Below are positions 56,726-64,000 of a stretch of 64,000 bases of DNA, piece after piece. Below the pieces are notes generated by a model, which was not told where the DNA came from, ran no database searches, and was given only the letters and a program-made list of their open reading frames with translations. Position 1 is the first letter of the stretch. Each line of letters starts with the position of its first letter. Made by a program: the position numbers and the translations under genes. Origin of the DNA: Heloderma charlesbogerti (Eukaryota; Chordata; Lepidosauria; Squamata; Helodermatidae); NCBI GenBank assembly GCA_026122225.1, contig JANEZZ010002668.1:558001-622000 (forward strand), in the 5' to 3' direction.

Positions 56726-59700
56726 CTGAAAAAATAAAGGAGTTTTGTTTTTTAAAAAGCAATCAGCATGTAACATATACAAGGAATGCCAAACAAATCA
56801 TGCATGCAGATTTTTGAAAAGCATGTGTGGTCCCACAGTCCTTTAGTAAACCCAATCATATGGTAGAGACAAATTAATACAATGTAACTGGCATGAATAT
56901 ATGGTGCAGTAATGGTTTAAAGGCAGGATATCTCCAGCGGTGGAGGCACATTTCCCCCGCCGTGCATGGCTTCTCAGTGACAAAAAATTAAACTCCCAAT
57001 TTTGGCTCAACGTAAAAAAATTGCAAGCATTAGAACAGGCCCTTTGTTCTTCAAATATCAAGCTTATGGGGTGCTGTGAAATTAGTCTGTTAAACTTCTT
57101 AATTCTTGATTCCTGGATATGAATGAGGAATGAATCTGATTAAATGGAAAACACTGATTCTCCCCATTATTAGGAAAAGACAATAAACGAAGTGTTCTAT
57201 TTGGAGTAATTTGTTACATTACACACATCAGGTTTGAAACATTTAACCTTACCTTTCAAGAGACCTATATATTCCATTAAAAGGGTGCAGAAGAAACAAA
57301 TAAAAATAGCCTAAGAAGAACAGCAGAGTCCATATCCTGACAGCGATCAGTATTTAGTTAAATCAGAACCAGAGCTTAATTCACCACATATTTAAATTAA
57401 GTGAAATTGCTGTTTCCACAGAGTGAATATTTTCGAAAATTTGTTAGCAGTTATAGAAGAAATGGTTTACCTAGCCTTTAGTGAGAGATTGTGCTGGCAA
57501 CTACGTAAGAGGATGATATTGCTGCCTGATACATATATCCCTCAACTGAGAGCCTGACAAATGGACTTCTGCATATACTGAGGGTACATGCAGCATGGCC
57601 TGTTTCAGTGGTTAGGTATTCCCACAGTCCAGGCATGCCAGCCCGTACTGGTACTCTGCTACTCATACAGTGTTGCAAGTAGACTATGTTCTTCTGGAAC
57701 TTCAATAATGTAGCTATATTAGCATGATAAGGGAGGATTTATACACTACCAGAACAATGCAGGACTCCATTCCACTTGGCTGGATTCCCTGCCATTTGTA
57801 ATATCTGCAGGAAATAGTCACATGGGCTGGGTGATTTATGTACTTATTTCCCACAGCAGTATGACACATTATAAGCATTGAAAGAAAAATTTGTCTGACA
57901 ATCACAAACATTTCCTGTACATGCTACTACAAAGGTGTAGGATACAGCCATGTAGTACTATCTTCCAAACTCTTCTGGTAATGTCTGAATCAGTCCTAAG
58001 CTTAACAACGAACCTGGGTGAAATATTTTGCAGTTTTGCCAATATTCTATATCTGTCCTTTTGTGCCCATGTTTATGACTAGCAGGAGTTCACATGACTA
58101 CCAGGACTACCACATGCTGTACAGTCAGCAGGACTGGCTTTTCATCCTCACTGCAGGGTTATCTACATTGTCATATATCCAGTTGCATGCTAGTGCACAA
58201 CCTGGAGCACAGGAAGCTAGTATATGGACATACCTATGGAATACATCCAAAGCAGCACACTTTGTGGAATTGCTTGGTTGAAGCCTTCAGCATTAGTTCA
58301 TATCATGGCTTTGTGCTAATCATGGTCAAGCAGAAGTATGCAGTGTATAGGGATTTCTCCCTTAATGAACATATATACTGTCTCAATATTTCTCCCTTGG
58401 CACAGCCCACGCCACCTACTGACACCATTGTAGCCCCCTGTGGGATATGAGTGATGGGTGTCTTTTCAGCCGATTCCATCCAACCTTCCCCTTGTTTTGC
58501 TCTGCTTCTAAACTCCTAGTACTACCCCCTCCCTAAATCATTGACACTTGTCTGTTAGGCAGGGCTTAACCCTCAGCAGAGAGGAGATGGAAACAGGACA
58601 AGATACAAAAATGTCCAGTAGGTTGATGCAATATTGTATTACATCTCTTCCTCACAAATTAGTCTTTGCCTACTCCAAATTTATCCCTCCTTGCAGGACT
58701 TGTAAAATCCTTTCTTGCCTGATATATCATCACATGGGGAAATAACTCTGCTCCTATCTATTCTTCGTCTTAGTTCTTAGCCTCCATTTGGTTCAGATCA
58801 CCTCCCTTCTGTTTACAAAGAGAAAAATGTGAGAGCTCCCACCCCATTTTCCATGAAGCAAAGGATCTAAGCACTGATCTGAGAGTGCTTAGATTCTAAA
58901 TGGAGGTCAAGACAATCCTTGAAACTTTCCATAAGGTGCTTGCGGTTGGGTCTACAAATGACTTTTGGCAGACTAGACTTGTCTCATGAAAGAGTGACTG
59001 CATTGTTCATTGCATCGTGGGAAAAACTACTTATCTGAATCCATCCTAAGGTACTGTATGATAGAGTGGACTGTGAGAGAATTTCACAGCCTACCTGTGA
59101 CACATCAGGAAGAAAACTGCATGCCTCTTTGTTGTGCATGACACTGGACAAGCTCTTAGACTGGCTTGTCCTAATGCTGGCCATTTCACTACTTACTGCT
59201 GGTGCTAACGTGATGTATAAATTTAACACATGGAATGTGAACACCTCAACTCAAAAAGGAGGTAAGGTAATAGATAAGCAATTAAGCACACTTCTCTTAC
59301 AGAGTCACACATTATTTTGAAGAGTTGCAGAAACACAAATGGAGCATGGGAAGAAAAAGGTAAGCAATACAAAACACAATACTAAGATTATTTACTCTCA
59401 AGTCCTACCAAGTTAAATAAGACTTACTCTTTAGTAAGCATGATTAAGTTTGCAGATGTAATTTGGTCAACAGCAGTACATTACACATGAAATATGCTCA
59501 GGAATGTGTGTTTGATTTTGGATCTTTGAGCACAGAACAGTTTTAAAGATAAATCTTTTTTTAAAGCAGATTCAGGAAAAATACTGATTTCTACTCATGG
59601 GAGCACTGCGGAGATTTCGCATTCAAACTACATGTTGTAAGCGCAGTACATGCATTTTACTTCCATTCTCTTCACTACAAGCTCATATATATGTCTTTCA

Positions 59701-62315
59701 TTTCCATTTCTCCGTTTTTAACAGTAGCATACCTATATAATTGTTAAACAATACTCCAATGAAAAGTAAGTTCCCATTATTACAAAACCATTAAACCAGC
59801 TTTTCATTGTGATACAATTACATATGCAACCTTATATTTCCTATGAAATCTTCAACAGGATTAAAAAAACACACTTTTGAATTAAATGTATCTGAAAATA
59901 CAAATAAAAATACTGTAGAATATATGGTAAAGTTAAGAAATACCACTCTTCAGAAAATGTTATCATTTATATCCCACATTTTCAAGTCACTTTTTTGTAA
60001 GTCACTTATTTATAAGTCATTTTTACATTTATAAAGTCAGAACAGAAGGAAAATGTTATCTTTTATATGCTGTTACATGTAAATAACCCATCAGCATGAT
60101 GAACAAGGCAATGCAGAAGAGGGCACTACTACACAGCCCTATTTATTTTTGAATGTCACAATTTTTTTTCTTACAATAGTAGCATACACTTCAATACATT
60201 TATTTTTAGGTGATTACTTCTACAGTGGATATTATTACATGTGCATGTTGTGAACCTGTTGCAAACATAATGATAGTGGATGCACTGCCCGGCACTAAAG
60301 CGAATGGGGTAGCTCCTTGCACATACTGGAGTGGCCCCATTGATATCCAGATTTCCTGTTGTGTTTTCCATTTCCATTCCATTTATTCTTCATTCTTATA
60401 GCCTTGTTTGACAATATGCATTGCCTATCTGTTGTAATAATATGTATATAAATTATAATTCAATGTAAAGGAAAAATATAACTTTTGAAATATAAGCAAA
60501 AACCTTGTTAAACTAGAATTTATTATAAAGGGTTGGAGCCAAAGTTTTTGTTCTATGGAAGGAGAGATCCATAGATGGAATGACCCAACTCAATGAGTTT
60601 AGAAGTTCTCAAAAATTGGTGCATATTACTGTGATCTACTATTTTTCCAATTATTGACAGAATAAAGGAGGCCATTGACCAAAATAACAATTATATTTTA
60701 ATATCTTAAATTAATTGTTAACCTGATCATTTTCCACACACAAAAAAACCCCTTTCAACAACTGTCCCTGAAGACAGATACCTTCTACCAGTATGTAGGG
60801 CACAACAGCAAAGTGATTTGCAATTCCATTGAATCATTCTAGCCAAGCCTAAAACACTGATCTAGTACCAGCCCCAAACTGTAAATAAACACTGATTGAT
60901 CTAATGACAATAATAAAAAGAATGTTAGCAGGTGAGTTGGTATTAACAGTAGGGCAGTGCCATCAGGGTTACGAGAAGGTGGAAGAGGAAGCATAATTGC
61001 CCCACTCAAGTGAGTGGTATTATACACCATTATATGTGCATGCATTTTAAATATAGCTATCCTTCATACAGTATAGTCTTGTTTACAGAAGACATCATCA
61101 AAAAGTCTCAGTAGAACTAACATTTCCATGATCATTTATACCATGTGATATAGGGCTGCTTCAATTACGAAAATTACCCAAATATTCACCTTGGGAAAAC
61201 CATGTGTATACTATATTTGACAAACAAAATTTCATCTGCTGTGCTGCTACCATATGTACATGCAATAAAATGGGACAGGGTGACAGATAATCCCCCTCAT
61301 GTGTTGAAAGCATACGTGAGGAGATTGTGTGAGCTGGCTCTGCTCCTTTGCCAACATGTGTGGCAGTCATGCTCCCTACCAGCATGCATTCAAAAAGCAT
61401 GAGAAGGGGGCATACTTGCCTAACGATGGGTTTATCAGGTCCCCCCGCCTCCTGTGTGGAGGAGCTCTATGCATGTACATCATAATACACATATGGCTCT
61501 TTCTCACATTTACTGATTGCTCATATGGCAGATGCAGCAGTGTGGTTGACAGGCACAACTCTACTTTCTCAATGTATGAAATGTTCATTTGGACAACCAC
61601 AGTGACATGTGCATTTGTCACACATTATGACATAAGCACATTTTTCCTACACGGAAGTTATATACATTTAGGAAAAGATCTTAAGTGAAGCAGTCCATAG
61701 AAAGGACCATTTGGGTTTTACCTGTCAAAGTTCTAAAGATGTAATTTACCATAACATGAAATTATTTGAGACATCAGCAATCACATGTGGCTGAGCACTT
61801 CACTCAAATTCTCCATAGTGTATTTTAACTTGATTCTAGAAAGAAAGTTCTGTAACAATATTGTTAAAAGATCTACCTTGGTATTAAGAAAGAGTTCATA
61901 CTAGTAATTTTTACAAAGAAACGACCAACAGGATTATATAGTTACTGTAATTCTTTCTTTGTTACTTATTTATAAAAATGTGCCCATTACAGGATAAAAT
62001 TGAAATGCACTATTTTTTTCAATTGTGGAATCTGCCCTATCCCTGAAGATTTAAGACTTAAAAAAAAGCATATAATTCCTTTAAAACAGAATAAAATTCC
62101 CAGTTTCCCATGAATGAATTTTATATGGTTGGTCTAATTTTCACAACTTATTTTATGAATGGAAATGTTTCCCACAAAAAACATTGAAAACTTTCAAATT
62201 GTAACTGCTGAGAAAAAATATTTCTATATAAATATACACAGATAGTTTTGAAAATCTGAACTCTGTCAAAAATGGAATTCAATTGAATAATTAAAGTTTT
62301 ATATTATGCATTATG

Positions 62316-62317
<2 letters not shown>

Positions 62318-62355
<38 letters not shown>
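62318..62355 (+). repeat. (AT)n microsatellite in NRCAM intron
   Basis: An uninterrupted AT run of about 19 units. Confidence 0.95.
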
Positions 62356-62358
<3 letters not shown>

Positions 62359-62912
62359 CATGCACTTGTAAACACACATTAACCACAAAATACAAATGTC
62401 ATCTATAAAATAATCTTATGTATCCACAGTTCCAAATATTTTCTGAGGTCTTCTTCTTTATTATTTTTTAATACTGTAAATATTTATTTTGATTTCCTTT
62501 TCCGTTCAGTTCACAATCACCCACCAAAGTCAGATCTGGCTGAGCAGTATACAGTGGATAAAGTATACAGGTAGATATTTACTGCTTTGTATTGCCTGTC
62601 ACCTCCAGTGTTTTGTAGCCCAAAATATTTGGACTTTGCTAAAAACTATAGATGCACTTGCTTTTTTAAAAAGGTGATCATAAGGAGCTCAAATTGTTTT
62701 ACTCTAATGTATACGTTACATAAAATGCTTTGAAAATAATGGGTAGCAGCACTAATTTCAGAAAGTATTTGTTTTATTTATTACTGTAGAATACAGGAAT
62801 GTTTTACTTCAAAGAAATAAGTTAATTTTTCAAATTTTTTGCATTCTTATTTCTTTTAGGGTTATTTTACAATTATCCATATTTAAAATCTAAATAATGA
62901 AAAAATACTTAC

Positions 62913-62974
62913 ACAGTTGGTTGCATTGTTTCTGTGATTTTTCTATATGCTAGTAATGATGCAGATTCTAATGT
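62913..62974 (-). other. Exon-like segment in NRCAM intron (unproven)
   Basis: On the minus strand an acceptor-like ATACAG precedes, and a strong donor GTAAGT follows, a 62-nt segment. One frame is open throughout (about 20 codons, beginning TLESASLLAYRK). The length is not a multiple of three. If it were spliced between a phase-2 NRCAM exon and the terminal exon, the entry frame would meet a stop codon (TAG) within three codons. It would then act as a truncating cassette. It may equally be chance: the acceptor lacks a good pyrimidine tract. Confidence 0.2.
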
Positions 62975-63551
62975 CTGTATAATTAAAAACAAAACAAAAA
63001 CAAAACTGCAGATTTACACACTTGTGTACCTGCACAGAGGTGGACACTGGTGTGAGTGCACAGTTACAGCATATGCAAAAATCAAACTTGGAAACAGGGC
63101 TCCCTCCTTTTTGCACACTAAAAAAGTGAAAGTAATGTTGCCATAGGGACCGCAATAAATGTTTAGCTGGGTTACCCAGGAAACCCATCTCAACCAGAAA
63201 GGAATACATTTAAAGTGACATGACTTTTAAAGAAAAATTCTGTTCTCATGATTTTGAGCTCAGATAAATGAATTCAGTATTACTCTTCATTGAGAAACAG
63301 GAACAGGGTAGGGGAAAAATCATGAGTTCCAACTGAAAAAGGCTGAGCACTAGGTTCTCTCAGTAAAACCGAATGAAGAGGGAACAGTGACCATCTTGAG
63401 GGAAAGATAGCAGGGTGTAAAGAAGATGTAATGTACTGAAGGCAAGCAAAACATCTGGGTTTCAATGGTTGTGCGAATGGAAGGCTGCTCATGCATCCAA
63501 TCTTTCTCTTCTCCTCTTCTTCCCTGCAAGCCCCTACAGCCCTGTGAATAT

Positions 63552-63773
63552 CCTGTCCATGGTGTTGGGGGTCCCCCTGAACAGTGGCGCCCATGACATA
63601 TGGAACTGCAGTGTAAGTGGGAACTGTCTGAAATTGGGAGAGCAAGGTTGTGCCTGTGCTGCTCCTGGTGGAGCAAGATCCCTCCACCCAATATTGGGTG
63701 ATTTCCCACTCACACGGCAGGCCCACACAACGTGGCCCCCATTGTTCAGGAAGGCCCCGACCCTCTGGACAGG
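63552..63773. mobile_element. Foldback MITE in NRCAM intron
   Basis: The left arm CCTGTCCATGGTGTTGGGGG continues to CCCTGAACAGTGG. It pairs imperfectly with the right arm, which ends CCATTGTTCAGGAAGGCCCC and then CTCTGGACAGG. Inner segments (GTGTAAGTGGGAA against TTCCCACTCACAC) also pair. The long antisense frame across this region comes from its GC content. Confidence 0.7.
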
Positions 63774-63893
63774 GTTTTATAGGCATACAGGGTGCGGGGG
63801 TGGGCTGCATGGGGGAGGGCAGATTTACTTCTGTTCATGAAAACACTAGATACACAACCCCTCATGAACTGGATTAATGGACTAAATTTGTAA

Positions 63894-63997
63894 GGGCACA
63901 ACCCTATGCATGTTTAGACAGAGCAAAGCACAGCTGACTGGGAAATGCTGGGAGTTGTAGGACTTTTTTCTGTCTAAGCATGCATCGTATTGTGCCT
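63894..63997. mobile_element. Palindromic 104-bp MITE
   Basis: The left end GGGCACAACCCTATGCATG with TTTAGACAGA pairs with the right end TCTGTCTAAGCATGCATCG and TATTGTGCC. The flanking triplets are TAA and TCA. It is the complete form of the family seen at 7913 and 23833. Confidence 0.8.
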
Positions 63998-64000
63998 TCA

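Larger units (their letters stand above)
56726..64000 (-). other. NRCAM: NRCAM last intron (3' part)
   Basis: This is DNA directly upstream (minus strand) of the terminal NRCAM exon, so it is intron in the transcript. It is AT-rich and has no LINE copies. It holds an (AT)n run at 62318-62355, two small foldback elements (63552-63773 and 63894-63997), and one exon-like segment at 62913-62974. I searched for the preceding conserved tail exon and did not find it. Frames as long as 176 codons occur here (for example minus 63280-63810), but they overlap a foldback repeat and carry no recognisable domain. Confidence 0.75.

Noticed and set aside
63280..63810. 176-codon minus-strand open frame
   Set aside because: It overlaps a foldback MITE, has no recognisable domain, and other frames are open over the same bases.
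1..64000. CRISPR array, operon or bacterial defence system
   Set aside because: No regularly spaced direct repeats, no clustered compact genes and no ribosome binding sites; the whole window is vertebrate in character.

Overview
This window looks like vertebrate nuclear DNA, most probably from a squamate reptile (a lizard-like genome). The case rests on the repeats: an RTE-BovB LINE, a Sauria-type SINE whose tail resembles BovB, several L2-like LINEs, CR1 LINEs with an esterase-type ORF1, tRNA-derived SINEs, and many small foldback DNA transposons (MITEs). Nothing bacterial is present: no operons, no ribosome binding sites and no CRISPR array. Most open frames here are decayed retrotransposon frames or chance.

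Only one host coding exon is recognised with confidence: the terminal coding exon of NRCAM (neuronal cell adhesion molecule) on the minus strand at 56488-56725. It encodes the end of the cytoplasmic tail, including the ankyrin-binding type block and the C-terminal NAMNSFV. Its 3' UTR probably runs down to about 54.2 kb or 53.9 kb. The 7.3 kb above it is the last NRCAM intron, which is poor in LINEs. At the other end, a CpG island (about 860-2080) has a CCAAT box and a plausible splice donor on the minus strand. It probably marks the promoter of the next minus-strand gene; conserved synteny would suggest a laminin beta gene (LAMB4 or LAMB1), but no coding exon of it is visible.

Layout: 1-850 single-copy DNA with a 68-bp palindrome; 860-2080 CpG island; 2.5-14 kb single-copy DNA with MITEs, a Sauria SINE with a 12-bp target duplication and a hAT MITE with a perfect 8-bp duplication; 15.4-16.8 kb L2 (+); 17-20 kb low-copy DNA and a foldback element; 20.3-22.6 kb L2 (-); 23.0-25.2 kb GC-rich block, MITEs and a CR1 tail; 25.3-28.4 kb an L2 (-) split by nested insertions, one holding a solo LTR; 28.4-32 kb mostly single copy; 32.2-34.3 kb L2 (-); 36.1-40.0 kb a long CR1 (-); 40.1-44.5 kb a nearly full-length BovB (-) between LTR fragments; 46.0-47.7 kb L2 (+); 48-53.4 kb microsatellites, MITEs, hairpins and a CR1 3' end (+); 53.9-64 kb NRCAM 3' end and intron.

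The window is therefore an intergenic region downstream of NRCAM that has been enlarged by layered transposon insertions. I found no evidence for a new enzymatic or defence system. The observations most worth checking are the nested solo LTR, the perfect 20-bp hairpin at 52.2 kb, the foldback elements, a possible cryptic 62-nt exon in the NRCAM intron, and an unidentified open frame behind a splice-acceptor-like site at 24.5 kb.
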